Shown here in pieces: positions 42,415-55,639 of a stretch of 64,000 bases of DNA. This DNA is from Psilocybe azurescens (lineage: Eukaryota; Basidiomycota; Agaricomycetes; Agaricales; Agrocybaceae). The DNA is taken from positions 1 through 64,000 of the forward strand of contig JAJIRX010000963.1 in NCBI GenBank assembly GCA_023853785.1, in the 5' to 3' direction. Position numbers and translations under genes: made by a program. Under the pieces are notes generated by a model that saw only the letters and a program-made list of their open reading frames with translations, ran no database searches and had not been told where the DNA came from. Each line of letters begins with the position of its first letter. The stretch's first letter is position 1.

Positions 42415-43327
42415 ATGGGTCCTGTTCCCGCGCCCCTGCCATCGACGTCGACGTCAGTGAATCAAAGGACAGCCTGCCGTCCCACCCAGCAGCAGCAGCA
42501 GCGCGAACGTGAACTGGAAGCCGAGCTCACGCGGAAAGACGAAGAAGTGTGTGAGTTTCCAGCTCTGCGCTAGACCTGCCTGTATATGAATTCCGATTCA
42601 CGCTTATTGCTTCTCTTTGCTCTCTCTTTCCTCCTTTCGCTCCTTTCGCTCCTTTCCCCTGCCTCCCCTTCCCACTGTCACCGCTACCCACCCTCCCCAC
42701 CCTCATTCTTCATCATAAAAACCACCCACACCAGATAAAATCCCTCACCATGCGCACAATTTACCTTCCTAAGCTTTCCCTGCTACACTTGCGCCTCCTG
42801 CACGCGCTCAACACGCTCGATACACATGCACGGGAGAACGCGGAGCTGCGCAGAGAGCTTGGGGTTATGCTCAGGAACGTGCGGGCGTGCGAGGAGGTGA
42901 GGGAGGGCGTGGAGAGAGAGAGGGACGAGTTGAGGGAGGAGGTTGAGAGGCTTGTTAGGAGAGGTATGTGGGTTTTTCTTTGTTTTTTTTTGCTTGGTTA
43001 CTTCCTTCTACTAGGTGAATGCGTGTTTTGATGATGATGCGTTTGTGTAGTGAAAATGGAGCAAGATTATAAGAAATGGCCTGTTAGCCGGATGCGGCTG
43101 TCGAGTCTCGCAGGTACGAAATAACACGCACACACTGCATACACTGCGATCTAATACATACATATCCGATTGTTTCTACAGATGAAGGTCCTGGCGTTAC
43201 AGTGCACCAAACAACCCTGCCACATAGTTCCCACTCTCACCGCTCCTCCTCAACCACCCCCACCCCCGACCCCATCGAATACACACCCATCATAGCCCAC
43301 CTCCTCTCCACGCAGCTCTCCACCTAA
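42415..43327 (+). CDS. coiled-coil protein, family copy B, 5' part
   Basis: Exons 42415-42546, 42774-42963, 43051-43113 and 43182-43327 join with matching phases into 176 residues. The first intron needs a GTGTGT donor and is 227 nt; the others are 87 and 68 nt. The product starts MGPVPAPLPSTSTS, has a Gln/Arg/Glu run, then a strong coiled coil (LRRELGVMLRNVRACEEVRE, ERDELREEVERLVRR). Then comes EQDYKKWPVSRMRLSSLADE and a Ser/His/Thr-rich part. Sequence after the TAA stays open in the same frame and reads ALETRIARREAELQGC, conserved in copy A. The stop is therefore probably a recent nonsense change. Function unknown; a nuclear or cytoskeletal coiled-coil role would be a guess. Confidence 0.5.
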
Positions 43328-44860
43328 AACACACACACGCAAGCCTGCGTCGCGGCACTCGAGACGAGAATTGCGAGACGGGAGGCGGAGCTGCAGGGGT
43401 GTGTTTGTATGAAGATGAGGAGGATACATGCGAGGGAGCGAGAGATCAGAGAGATGAGAGATGAGAAAAGGGGACGGGGACGGGCAGCGTTATAGAGAGG
43501 AGGAGCGAGGAGCGGAGACAGTGGTTGGCATATGCATATGGACAAGCATAGGAATACGGACAAGGAGGGCAAGGTGTTCGTGACGAGCGGGTGGTCATGG
43601 TCTTGATTTTGGGGATGGCGAGGGCGTGTCGGGACGGAAGAGCCTAAGAGACAGACACAGAGGAGAGGGATGATGAGGAGACGGAAGAAGAACAGATCAT
43701 CACGATGCTCGACGTGACTGTTGCGCGGAACCGGATGCTCGAGCGCGAGATTAGGGGTTGAGCACGCAGGTGGGTGTTCGCCTGCTGTTTTTTTGCGTTT
43801 CTTCTTTTTGTTCTCCCTGTCGTTCTCGTTCTCGTTCTCGTTTCTACTGTGCGTTCGTATTTTTTAACTCCTTCGTTCTTTCCTTCTTCGTTCATTGTAT
43901 GTTTTTTCTTCCTTCCTGGTATCTATCTACCCAGTATAAACTCGCGGGCACATGCCGAACAGGAGGATGGGGGCCGCGGACGGTTGATATCGCCGCTCGG
44001 CGTCCCTGTCATTGGACCTGGACCTGGAGAGGAGAAGGATGAGCGAGAGGTGCATTACATTTTCATGTATTAACATTTTCTCGCATTTTTTCAGCCGCCA
44101 TTTTCTTCGACATTCACTGCCTTTTTTACCCAATTTTTTTTTGTTTCGTGTTGGGAGGCGAAATTCCATGGGTCCATGGGTCCCTCATATTTATCACACT
44201 GCGCCTGATTGCATTCCTTTATGTATTCACGTTCTTTTCGATTTATTCTTTCTCTTTCTTTCTATATATAAAAACACGAAAGTTTTCACATTCCTGGTTT
44301 CAATCAATCTTGCTGACTCCCCTCTTTTGTTCTTTCTCTCTAGATTGTATTCGCACAAAGGGAATACCAACACCAGCACCCTCATCAGCACTGGCTCATC
44401 GGACATGGCCACCTCCGCCTCCACCGCCGTCTCCGAAAACGCAGGCTCTTTTCGCGTTCTCATCCCTGCTCCAGATTCAACACCTCTTCCCGTTCTTGCT
44501 CTTGCTACCGTTCATGTGCTCTATGTGCCGAATTTGATGGACAACGACAACGACAACGGAGACCGCGACCGCGAGATGTCGATGGAGCTCGCTACGCCGC
44601 TGATGCCTAAGAGTGTGATCTCGATGTCGGTCCATGATTCGTAGGGGTTGGAGGTGGTGGTGATTGTAGATGGAGGTGGTGATGGAGGCGTTCAGGCGGT
44701 GCGTCTGCGTCGATCGTTGGATGAGGGGCAGGATCAAGGTCGAAATCAGGACTATCTGAATGACGAAGGTCAGGCCGACGATTGTCAATGCGAACATGAA
44801 CACGAACAGCAGGAAGGGTCTGGCTACAATGACGATGGTGATTATGATGACGATTAGCGA
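43328..44860 (+). pseudogene. family copy B, 3' part
   Basis: Downstream pieces parallel copies A and C. They include EEQIITMLDVTVARNRMLER (43690-43750), a segment with EDGGRGRLISPLGVPVIGPG (about 43960-44030), a Ser/Thr-rich exon with GNTNTSTLISTGSSDMA (about 44360) and EMSMELATPLMPKSVISMS (44570-44630). An Asp/Gln-rich end follows. A TAG directly follows HDS at 44642, where copy C reads on (RDSERLEEELEDGGG). The copy lacks the final Asp-rich exon seen in A and C. Confidence 0.5.
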
Positions 44861-45396
44861 GATCGAGATGTAACGGTGCGATTGCCGTTCGTGATAATTC
44901 CTTGCGTCGGGTGTCAGCCTTTGGTCAGCCCTCACCAGCCAGCAAGCCCCTATTTAAGGTATTGTACAGAACCTTTGGTGCTGACATGTGGTACAGATTA
45001 CTACTACATGACACCCAAATAACTCTTCATTGCCTGTTGATTGCCTGTAGCGGCTCAGAAGAGACACATTGCGTTAAAATGCGGTGCTTCGAGTTGTCCT
45101 ATAAGCGCTAAGAACTGCAGAAACGGTCGTTCTCATGCGCTCTCGGCAGATACGGCGTGCATTTGCATATATTGTATGGGAATCAAAGATTTATATCTGA
45201 ACACCTCCAAGTTTTATATCAGTTATATATCTGGGCACCGCCACTAAATGGCGCCTAGTTCACCTCTCCGGCTCATAACGAGCCTTACTTTACACCGCCC
45301 CATACCTTATAAATGAACCCCTAGGTATATACCGGTGAAAGGGGCCAGGAGCATAGAGAATAAATTTTCAACAACTTGAAGAATCCATAAATCGCA

Positions 45397-46440
45397 TTGC
45401 GAAAAGTATGTTTCAGCGTAAACCCGATGATGTTTTTCGAGTTTTGGCGTTTACAATCCATTACAGGGATGTTTATCTCGGGATCAACAGCCCTCCAATT
45501 CTTTGAACGCGTTATATACCCAGAGTATGATCTAGACTTATATGTTGAGCATCGTCACCGTCAGATTATCTTGAACTGGCTGAAAAGCATAGGCTACAGG
45601 TATACACAGCCAGCTCCTTATCCGGACGAGACGTTGGAAGGAGCACTGGGTCTTGTTTCCGACTTTAGACGCTCTGAAGGGCACTTCTTCTACACAACCA
45701 CTCCGAAAGGCTATTTTGGAGCGGCCATCATACTCAATTTTTGAAAAGTCAGAGCCTCATCGCAAGATCCAGTTGATTATGATGCACCATTCGCCACTTC
45801 AGATGATGTTAAACTTTCACTCTAGTCAGATCTTCCCTCATTTACTCTGGTCTTTTTTACTGACACTCCGACACTCGCGGCTGATCTAATGAACATTATT
45901 ACCCACGAAAAGGCATACTCATTATATCCAAGAGGAACATTCGATGGACGGCGCTCGTTGCTATATCATCCATTAAAGAATGGCCATCAACTCCTCGTGG
46001 CCACTGCCAAGTTCGCCACAAGAAGATGGCAGATAGTTCACAAAATTTCCAGGGATGAATTCGCTAATCCCAGGTCGGCCTTCTCACACGGCCAAGGACT
46101 TTACCCATTCTTCCCGAGCTTAATCTTCCTGCAAGTAACATGGAAGCAAACTCATGGGCACTCTCATACGATGCCGACTTGGTCCCCAACATGACAGCCA
46201 CACTTTTTGTTTCCACCAAGCTTTGCTATGGATATCTCATTGCCGATGAGCTATTGCAGAAGTATGTGTTGCGCTTATGCATGGCTCTAGACGCAAAGTT
46301 TGAGAGAGCAGTACGTGGGTCCTCCCTTCATATGGTATGTCTACTAACCGTTTGCTAGGGACGTGGACTATATTTTCAGGGAAATGATAGAGAAATACAG
46401 ACAGAAAGAAAAGATCAACTCCGGAGTCGATCCAGAGTAG
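45397..46440 (+). pseudogene. nucleotidyltransferase-fold-like protein, decayed
   Basis: The frame from 45397 contains FISGSTALQFFERVIYPEYD then LDLYVEHRHRQ. This matches the nucleotidyltransferase pattern (G-S followed after about 15 residues by D-x-D), and such proteins with GSTALQFFDR..YPESDLDLYV are widespread in Agaricales. Later parts are EPHRKIQLIMMHHSPLQMML, THEKAYSLYPRGTFDGRRSL and MEANSWALSYDADLVP, ending near IEKYRQKEKINSGVDPE (stop at about 46438). Frame changes near 45460, 45680 and 45850 lack good splice sites, and the stretch before THEKAY has no acceptor. I read it as a pseudogene. The catalytic residues beyond D-x-D cannot be confirmed. Confidence 0.5.
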
Positions 46441-46850
46441 TGAAGATGAAAATAAAATTACAGCAGCCTATGGTCACTGCCAAATTTAATTGACAAGGGC
46501 GTACATAGCATTCTACATCTATCTAAGAGTGTCGAAGCTGAGAATGGCTCTTTCTCAGGATTGCCATCGGAAATCATTGGTTACCTGGTCCTGCATTGTC
46601 ACTCCTAACATATACAGATACTCTTGGTGGCCCTTTTAGAATCTGTGGTTTCTCTTTTAGTAAGTCCTCAAAGCAACTAAAAGCTTGATAAGTTTTACGT
46701 ACAACTCATATGAGTCTGGACACCAATAAAAGTCTCGAAACCAGTAGTGCCTTCAGCATCCGCCGTATCTCGGGATTCCGCTTCACAAAGGTTGAGAATC
46801 AATCTCGAAAGCATCAGGCTGGTTATTCTATGCAATGCATTTGGACGTCA

Positions 46851-48363
46851 GGGTTTTATTGAACTGCCCTGCTGGGGACAGTCACTTACAGAGAGCTAAA
46901 AGTCGCATTGAGGGCCTTCAAATCCCCCCTGCCAAGAGAGCATTCAATTCAACTCGGACTTTGATAGCAGTCACAATGATCACGGGGCTTACAGGCGCAG
47001 CCTGTGGAGAAATTATTTCAGGGTCGTGTCTGTACCTGAAAATGCATCCACTTACAAGAAACATCACACTGGTCACAATATTGGCGGCGCAGATAACTGC
47101 AAAATATATGACACCTGTGGAATTAACCAGGATTTGAGGGCAGGGACCAGGAGTTCCAGTTATGCACATACCGTCCCAAATCATTAACTGTAGTAACGTC
47201 ATCTTTTCCCTTTCATCATCATCTTTGCCCCTTTCATCGTCATATGTGACTTGATACTCTGCATGACAGTGAACAGAAACATGGTTGTATCTGTCATTTC
47301 TTAGTGTCTATCATTTAAAAAATGTTCTAGAATATCACCATACCGAATGCTAACTCAGCAACCCATGTCATGGCAAAGCGGCTATAATTAAGCAGCCCCC
47401 ATGAGCGCTTCGGCTCGAATATGAGAAATTGGGTCGCCTACACTTCATGCTTTCCCACCAGAATGCACCCGACAAGGCCTTATATTATAATAATTGATCG
47501 TGAGTAAAGAAACCGAGTGTTAAATATGAAAAAATTGACCTGGAGGGAGAATGAGCCTCGTGCCATTGGTGAGCGATGCGTACTGTATTGTTATAAAACT
47601 GTCAGCCCAACCAAATCAGAGTCAACGGTGGCCTACAATTTTAATTGCAAGCTCAGTAAACAGAAGAAGAGCGCCAATCACTGCTATATTCCTGTCCTTC
47701 AAATAAAGGGCATAAACGCGAACGATGAACATGACTTTCAGATTCCAGGTCAACACGCGCCTTACAGGTATCAGGGACTTGAAGGGCCATCGTTTACTCA
47801 CCTCCAATTACAGCATTTATAAACAGCCTGATAATTTCCGGAAAAGAACATATCGGTCACAGACCTCCGGGCTCCAGTTTGAATGAAATGCTTGTGAGAA
47901 ATGAGTGTAAATGAATCCAGCGATTAAGGATAAACTGCTCACCGAAAATGATGAATATGAACCCTAGCGGCGAAAGATATCGGTTCTGATAGCTCGTCAA
48001 TGGTTCTCGTCCAAATTTCTCCAAAGTAAAGGACGTTGCTTGACAAAGACGACTTACTAGAGACCAAAGTATTTTAAGCTTGATAAAATTCCGCCGCCAG
48101 GTCTTCTGGAGACCGTGTTGTCTGGCGGTCGATGCTGCACATCTGCACTCCCTGTCAACTTTCCGCTGCCAGATACATCTGACCTCCTTGTCAAAGGTCA
48201 AAAGAATATCGTAGTAGAGCATAACTTGGGTTCGGATGAGCTCTCTCAACAGAGATAATGGTTCCAAGAGCTCACCACAGGAAGCCAACGAAAACATCTT
48301 TAATGCCATGCTATATGAAGCCAGGCCAAGCACTATTAAAACTTCTGGGAAATGTAATGGCAA
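46851..48363 (-). CDS. DUF6533-like multi-pass membrane protein
   Basis: Minus-strand exons show the start of a DUF6533-type fungal membrane protein. YYDILLTFDKEVRCIW lies at about 48140-48190, then a segment with SYQNRYLSPLGFIFIIF. The middle carries a helix-rich exon with VMFIVRVYALYLKDRNIAVI at about 47700-47760 and GALLLFTELAIKI at about 47640-47700. The C-terminal part has VIYFAVICAANIVTSVMFLVSG (shown in part) at about 47030-47100. This is the expected set of short hydrophobic helices separated by loops, with introns of about 50 nt. Some frames change without an obvious intron, so exon borders are approximate and decay is possible. The function of this Agaricomycete family is unknown; neighbours give no hint. 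Confidence 0.5.
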
Positions 48364-48599
48364 TGGCTTACAGATGGTAGGCCATACTGGCCAGCTGTTC
48401 TGAAGTCAACACAGAATTTCCCATGCTTGAAAGACTTCAGGGGATAGGTAACGAGTAGGGGGTGAGATTGTAGCAGGAAAAATCAAATATGTCTGTGGAT
48501 GCGATTGCCAGGCAAATATTTATTGGTCGCATGAAAGCACAGCTATGAAGTTTAAGGCAGTCTAGAAGTCTTGATGGTGGAACAGTAAGTAAAAATGGA

Positions 48600-49085
48600 G
48601 ATGATATACCAGGATATGTGAGGATTAAGAACAGGCCTCCCGCTGAGAATCGGTTCTGGTCCTTTCTGATTTGGGTGGACGTTATCTGATCTGTTCTGGG
48701 TGTATCTGTCAGTTTCTGCACACATGCCAGATGTAAAATCAAAATACATTTTTGTCTCTGCCATCATTGAGTTGATTTTACTACTCCGATCAATTACCAT
48801 GCGGACTCTGTGAGATTCAGAACTGTTCTATCGACTTCGCTGCACAGCTGCGCCTTGATTTGGACTCTGACCGCGCGTTGTAGACTCACAAAATGTCCCA
48901 AATACGTGATCATTAGTGATGGAAAAGTTCGATTCAGTTCGGTTCTTTGAGCATTTTTTCCTGAACCAAGAACAGGACTCCCATTCGGTTCTTCCTGTTT
49001 TCCAGAACCTCGAATTTAACTCTCGGTTCTGGTTCAAAGGGTTTGGTTCCGGTTCTGCGACCTCGAAAACCGAGAACCAAACTTA
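48600..49085. repeat. GGTTCTGG/CGGTTCT degenerate repeat
   Basis: Units such as CGGTTCTGGTTC, TCGGTTCTT and AACCGAGAACC recur in both orientations. The style recalls the GGAACCGG patches at 12106 and 15105 but is not collinear with them. No gene is supported here. Confidence 0.45.
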
Positions 49086-49329
49086 ATTCACAAAAAAAAG
49101 AGAAAATTTCAACGTAAATGAAGGCTACATGTCCTCTTCTGGCCCCATACCCTCGAGACTCATGATCAACACAGCAATATTTTGGGCTGCATAATTAACT
49201 GCTGCAACATAGGATTTGCAGAGCCTTAAAGATCTCCATGGAAAGGCAGTGTGGTGCTTGATCATGTGCTCCTGTGATGTTATGTGAGTAGAGCTCGCGA
49301 GTGTGACTGGCTGGCGAGTCTAATCTTCG

Positions 49330-52300
49330 ATCTGCTGTCCACCAACATCCCTCCTCACCACGTGTCCTGCAATTGCGCCTCCTGCACGCGTTCGACACGC
49401 TCGATGCACACGCACGGAGAATGCGGAGTTGTGCAGGGAGCTTGAGGCTATGAAGAGGAAGGTGTGGGCGTGCGAGGAGGCGAGGCAGGGCGTGCAGAAG
49501 GAGAGGGAGAGGAGTTGAGGGAGGAGGTTGAGAGGCTTGTTGAGAGAGGCGTGTGGGTTTTCTTTTTGCTTTGGTTGGTATCTTCATTCTATTGGGTGAA
49601 CGCGAGTTTTTGATGATGATGCATTTGTGTACATAGTGCAAGTGGAGCACGATTATACAAAATGGCCTGTCAGCCAGATGCAGCTGTCCAGTCTCGCAGG
49701 TACGAAAGATAACACGCATGTACTGCATACACTGTATAATCTCACACGCATATCCTATCCATCCTATCTTTTCTACAGATGAAGGTCCCAGTGTTATCGG
49801 GCACCACCCAATCCCACCACATCACTCCCACTCTCCTCCATATCCCCCTCTCACCACTCCTCCATATCCCCCTCTCACCACTCCTCCATATCCCCCTCTC
49901 ACCCCTCCTCAATCACCCCCCAACTAACCTGCCTCCTCTCCACCCAGCTCTCCACAGAGCAAGCACTCTTCCCTTTTTATTCAGCCCGCCAACACGCGGG
50001 CGGCACCTGTATCTTTGGCTGCCTCCGCTGCTGCGTCTTCTTCATCAACGACCGCTTGAACGCCTCGAGGTTCTTCGCCCAAAACCAACATCAACAGCAA
50101 GAGAGCGGCCGCTTCGGCATTGGTTTCCAATGCTTGTGTTCGTGCATCTTTGCCACCACCGCTGCTGACAAAACTCGACCTCAACCCCAGACACAGACAC
50201 ACACGCACACGCATAAGCACATATTGCAAAACCTTGACCGCTAGATAAGCGAGCTCGGCGGGCAAGTTGATATGTTCGCGCGTGCGGGCGGTGCGTGGGG
50301 TGCTGTTGTTGGTACTGGTGTTGGTGGTGTGAGGGGTGCGGATGGTGAGGGGTCTGGGTCTGGCGCGAATATGGGCTCCGGCATGAATACGGGCACTGGC
50401 ACTGGCTATCGCTCTTAGACCAGTGCTGGGACGCGTGCTGGCTCTAAGGCAGATGCGCACAAGGGCCGGGATAAGGACGTCCAGGGGACGACAGGCGGGA
50501 TGAACGCAGCGACGCTGACGCGCACGCGCACGTCGGAATTGCACGATCTGAAAATCCGGGTGTGTCGTTTTGGAAGCGGAGTGTGCGCGGTAGGTACGTT
50601 CTCTTGCGTTTTACGTTTTTACATTTTTACGTTTTCTCTTTTCCGTTCGTTTTCGTTCTGTTTTTTTCCCCTTCATACCAACCCGCGCTTCCTGTTTTTT
50701 TTTATTCTTCGCGGCGGTGGGTGTGTTTCGGATTCAAGTTTTTTGGTTTTGCGTTTTTTTTGGTTTTTGGATGGGATTTTTCTGTTTTCTAGTTCGCTGC
50801 GATGCGACGCGGTGCTGATGCTAATTTACTTGATGAATAGGTTGCGACAGGCGGTTGAGGCGATGCGTTGGCTTGGTGAGGCGGTGGTGCAGGATCAGGG
50901 GCGAGTGCGGGAGGCAAGAGAACGAGATGTGAACATGGGTGTAGATGTGACCAGTGCGAAGCAGGACTCGGCAGTGGGATGTGCACGTCGATCTCGACAA
51001 AGTCACTAGCACAAGGATCATGAGGGGTGAGAAGAGGAGCAGCGGGCCTACGCTGAGGATGGGGGCCGTGTTCGGCTGACATCGCCGCTTGGCATTCCTG
51101 TTATTGGACCTGGGCTTGGAGAGGAGGAAGAGCACGAACGAGAGGTGTGTAACATTTCTTCTTGCATTGACAGTTTCTCGCCTTTTTTCCGCCCCCATTT
51201 GCTTCGACTTTCACCGCCTTTTGTGCCCGGGTTTTCTTGTTTCGCATTGGGAAGTGATGTATCAGTTTCATGGGTCCATAGCATAGGTCTCCCAAATTTA
51301 TTACGCTGCGCCTGATTTCATTCCTTTATGTATTCACATTCTTTTCGATTTACTATTTCTATTTCTTTCTAAAACAAAAAAACGAATTTTTCATAATCCT
51401 GGTTTCGACTGATCTATCTGACCTCCCTCTTTCTTTCTTTCTTTCTTTCTTTCTCTCTAGATTTTATTCGCACAGGGAAATACGAATGCGGATACGAGTA
51501 CGAACACAAACGCCCTCATCAGCACTGGCTCGTCAGATGTGGCCATCTCCATCTCCATCTCCAGCGACGCAGACTCTATTCACGTTCTCATTCCTGCTCC
51601 ACATCCAGCACCGGTTCCCGTTCATATTCAAGAAATACCAAATCTAATGGACGGCGACGACAACGAAGACGGAGATGGGGACGGCGAGATGTCGATGGAC
51701 CTCGCGACGCCGCTGATGCCTACGAGTGTGATCTTGATATCTGTTCGTGATTCGGAGAGGTTGGAAGAGGAATTGGAGGATGGAGGTGGTGATGGAGGTG
51801 GTCAGGGGTGCGCCTGCGTCTATCACTGGATGAGGACCAGGGTCGAAGTCTGAATCAGGACTGTCTGAATGATGAAGATCAGGCCGGCGATCGTCAACAC
51901 AAACATGAACGGGAACAGGAAGAGTCTGGAGGCAATGATGATGATGATTATGATGAGAATCAGCAAGATCGAGATGTAATGATGCGATCGCCGTTCGTGG
52001 TGCCGCCGCCGGTGTTGTTGCTGTTAGAGCAGAATGTGGGGGATGGGGAGCGGGAGGGCGCTGCGCGTAGGCTGGTCCTGCCCCCATGTTGGCGCCATAT
52101 TCTGTGCATTCTCCTGCTCCAGTTCCTGCTCAAGTGTCAGCGCAAGTACCCGTCGCGCGCCTGGTCGAGCTCGCCTTGCCTCCGTTCATGGTATCCGCAT
52201 CCTTACCCTCGTCCGTACCAGCATTGCCTCTCCCACCCACACCAGCACGCGCTCGCCTCGTGCAAGCCCACGAACACCATCAACATCGCCACAATCACCA

Positions 52301-52639
52301 CCATCGGCATCCGCGCGCGCTGCCGCGGTGCCGTCGAGACGCGCTCTGCCTTATGGCCCTGCCATTGATTGACTTTGATCCCCTGGATGATAGCGAGGAT
52401 GATAACCCGGATCGTGATAGTCATGATGCCGATCCCGACCGTGATAGTCATGACGTCGATAGCGAAAGGGAATCGTTCGAGGCGGAGTACTAGCGGCAGC
52501 TTGAGAGGCAGCAGGTCGTGTATGCGGCGCTGTCGGTGTCGATGTTTGAGGCTGGGTCAGAGGCTGGGTCAGAGGAAGGGAGGGGAGAGGGAGAGGGTTT
52601 GGTGATGGCGAGGCGGGCTCGGGATCGGATGGTGGGATA
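49330..52639 (+). pseudogene. coiled-coil / Asp-rich family, copy C
   Basis: This is the most complete copy. Pieces in order include ENAELCRELEAMKRKVWACE (about 49420); HDYTKWPVSQMQLSSLA (about 49650); a segment homologous to the QRAGG exon (49985-50245); RLRQAVEAMRWLGEAVVQDQ (about 50840); and TSPLGIPVIGPGLGEEEEHE (about 51080-51140). Then come NALISTGSSDVA through MDLATPLMPTSVILISVRD (51500-51760), LEEELEDGGGDGGGQ and a long acidic region with NDDDDYDENQQDRD. The Asp-rich end carries DFDPLDDSEDDNPDRDSHD, then EAGSEAGSEEGRGEGEG and the stop at 52639. A TAG at 52491-52493 interrupts the last exon where copy A has Gln (FDQQLERQ). The family therefore encodes a coiled-coil protein with an acidic tail; no domain is recognised. 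Confidence 0.55.
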
Positions 52640-55630
52640 GTTGGTTTGTTGATTAGCGTTGTAGCATTTCATGTTTTGTTTTTCGATTTGGGGTAATTTA
52701 AATTGGGATGGGATGTATATATCCTTGTGATATGGGTTTCTTTCACCTTTTTTCTAACTTCTTGTCTTATTTGGTGTAAGGGAATATGCGATGGATATGA
52801 ATACGGCCTTCGTCCAAGTTTCAATATAGCTGGGTAATGCAATGAAATTGTGAAGTTATATGTCACTACGACTCAACATCTCAGGTTCCACATCGGTGTT
52901 GAATTCCATAGGAAACTTGGATAAGCTAATTGTGAATCCCCGACAATAGAGTCGAATCTCCTGTTGCAATCCAAGATCTCACCCCGCATGTAATAACAAC
53001 AAAGATGAACAGCAGTCGGACAATATTGTTGAGGAATTATAATAACAATAGCCCTGGGGACTCAAGTGCCTTCGATCGCAACCAGTGGCGTGGGCTATAT
53101 CAAGTGATAACAATGTGTGAGAAGCTATTATACGTTTCAACACATTTCACAGTACGTAAACTTATTCTTCCTGACGTTGCGATACATTGTTCAGCTGCCC
53201 TCTGTCAAAGTTACCATAATTCTTACGTTGAGATCTGTGGTTCCCCTTCTCGTCTAAATTTGTTGCCTTACACATCCTTCTGTACACGATTTCTACCTGC
53301 AAATTTGCTATACATTGTGTACATCTCTTATTACTTAGGTTCTATTGCTAATCGGTTGTTACGAGTCCTTTACGTAAGTAAAGACTCGTTCTTTACACAG
53401 GGACCCAGCGAGGGCGCAATGTCAAGAATCTATCTTTGTGCGAATATATTCCCTGTTTTGTCTTCAATAATGTGACGTGAACGTGAATTGCTTTTGTAAA
53501 CCGGCTTCTCCCGAGTTATTTTTTGCCGAATGATGCGCTTCGTAATCGGCGAGTCTAGAGCTTTCAAGCGAGTCAGATGATTTGAGGTGGCAGAATCTCG
53601 TGATTCCGTGTGGTTGGGTGAAAGTGACTACATAGGGTTCAGGTCACGTGATTATACGCCACTTGAAGTTGAGACACGAAGCCAGACGTGTTATGTTGTG
53701 GTTAGCCTATATAGTCACCTTGAGCATGTGTTGTAGCGTAGTTGACTCACTAGTAAGAGGCTAGAAGGAGACCTTTAATTATCTACACACAGATGCACAC
53801 TGAAAGTATTAGGAAAATTCTAATATAATTGGGAGGTGAGTGGGTGCAATTTTATGGATTCCTCCTGAGGAGGTGGTTTGAGGAAGAAAAACTTGGGTGT
53901 ACTCACATGTCCTTCATCAAGGAAACTCATTGCAATCTGCACATGATTTTTGCCTAAGTTTTCTTGCTTTATTTGCCTTACAAAGCCCTGGTTTTACTTG
54001 GCACAATCTCCCACACTCGATGGGAAGTGGAACCACACTCAAGTCTCAACTCCTTCCATCGCTTTGATAACATGACATGAATTCTGAATTCTGTTGCATT
54101 TGTCATCCAGCATTTTGATTGTACTATCACCAGTGTTTGTAAATTGACACTTTTCATTTATAACTTCACAACTGTAGCTTTTAAATCTGATTTTTAGCAC
54201 TCTCATATAGACAGCTCATATGAACATTAATCTGAATTTTTTATATTTTTATGTTCAATGTAAGGGCCAAAATATTGTAATGAATGTGCTAAAAGTGCAA
54301 AATCAGGCTCTGACATCACAAAACAGCTCCCTTTTCTCCAGTTTTTTTGCATTGTGCATAGCAGGTCATTCATTATATAGCTTATAATTTTTGAAGCCAT
54401 AAAGTGTGAGGCAGGATGGTAAAAATATGGCCCCCACATAGTAAGATGGCCCCTTTTTCTCTATTTTTGGTATTGTGCATAATGAATTGTTCAGTATATG
54501 TAATTATAAAATTTTGATGCTAAAAAGTATAAGCATAAGTAAGCAAGGATGGTTCAAATCAGTCCCACAAAAGGACTCGTTCACGCCATGCAAAGCAATG
54601 GCCATCAAGCCAAGTCTTGTAATACTAATAGGCAGCATCTGCCTTTTGTTCAACCGGTCTTCCGGGACACTTCTGAGAGGATGCACTTTGGGTTGGAGAA
54701 AGAATGCCTCTCAGCTTCGACATCGACTGCGCCTTTTGATGATACATAGCCAAGATTACAGCCTCTTGCCCCATATTTATGCCAACTACACTATACGGGA
54801 TAGACGGGGGCTATAGCAGAAGTTTCTCCAAAAGCGAGCTTCAGCTGTTTATGTAGATTAACGAAGACGAGAATGAAGACCTACCTCCCAAGTAGCGCGG
54901 GATCAGATGACCAGAACGACAGGGAAGGGTGAGAGGAGATCAAGCAAAGCATGAAGTGGGAGGAAAAACGCACATGACAACCACACAAATCAAGCTAGAC
55001 ATGACCTGTGTAGTCTCCCTCACTTGTACGCAATGCGATCTCGTTTTCCGCCATTTGGATGATCAGTGAGCACTGGCCACGATGACACAGAGCAGAGATT
55101 ATAGCTTTCGACTCCCGGGCGAAAATTGCCCATGAGACTCGGAAGTTTTTTCAGCAAAAAAAATGTAGAGCTGTCGCTTCAAGAATGACATAGGCACAGG
55201 GTACGAGAACAAGCACTATGAGCCCGATCGGGCCAGAAATTCTATTTTTAACCACCCTTAAATGTCTGAAACGGATATTTCCGCCCCTAAAGTCCTGAAT
55301 CTAAAAACGGATGAATTGAATGCTGAAATTCTGAATGTCAAAAATGTACATTTCAGGTACAAAATATAGCTCAGGAGAAAGGTTGCATTTTGGATGAAAA
55401 ATTCACCATCATATTCCTCCTAAAAACAGTGGAAATTTTGTACACATGTTAAATTTATGTCCAAAAAGATATTCTGCTGTGATTCTGCCTAAAAAGTCTA
55501 TATTTCATCTGTACCTTTCCACAACATTTCTGCATTTTTGCAAATCCTTTATTTATTACACAATCTCTGCTTGGGCAAACACTACGGTCAATAACAGGGC
55601 CTTCGTCGTCCTCACCAGCACCATCATATT
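52640..55630. other. spacer, mostly non-coding
   Basis: A 156-codon frame at 53005-53475 has no motif, and its composition does not look clearly coding. The left edge (to about 52890) is the downstream part of the copy C duplication. Apart from the tandem repeat at 54317-54552 nothing definite is seen. Confidence 0.4.
54317..54552. repeat. two-copy tandem repeat, about 105-118-bp unit
   Basis: Both copies hold CCCTTTTTCTC-like, GCATTGTGCATA / GTATTGTGCATA, TTATAATTTTTGA / TTATAAAATTTTGA and a final AGGATGGT string. The copies are strongly diverged in between. Confidence 0.65.
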
Positions 55631-55639
55631 CATCTCCCC

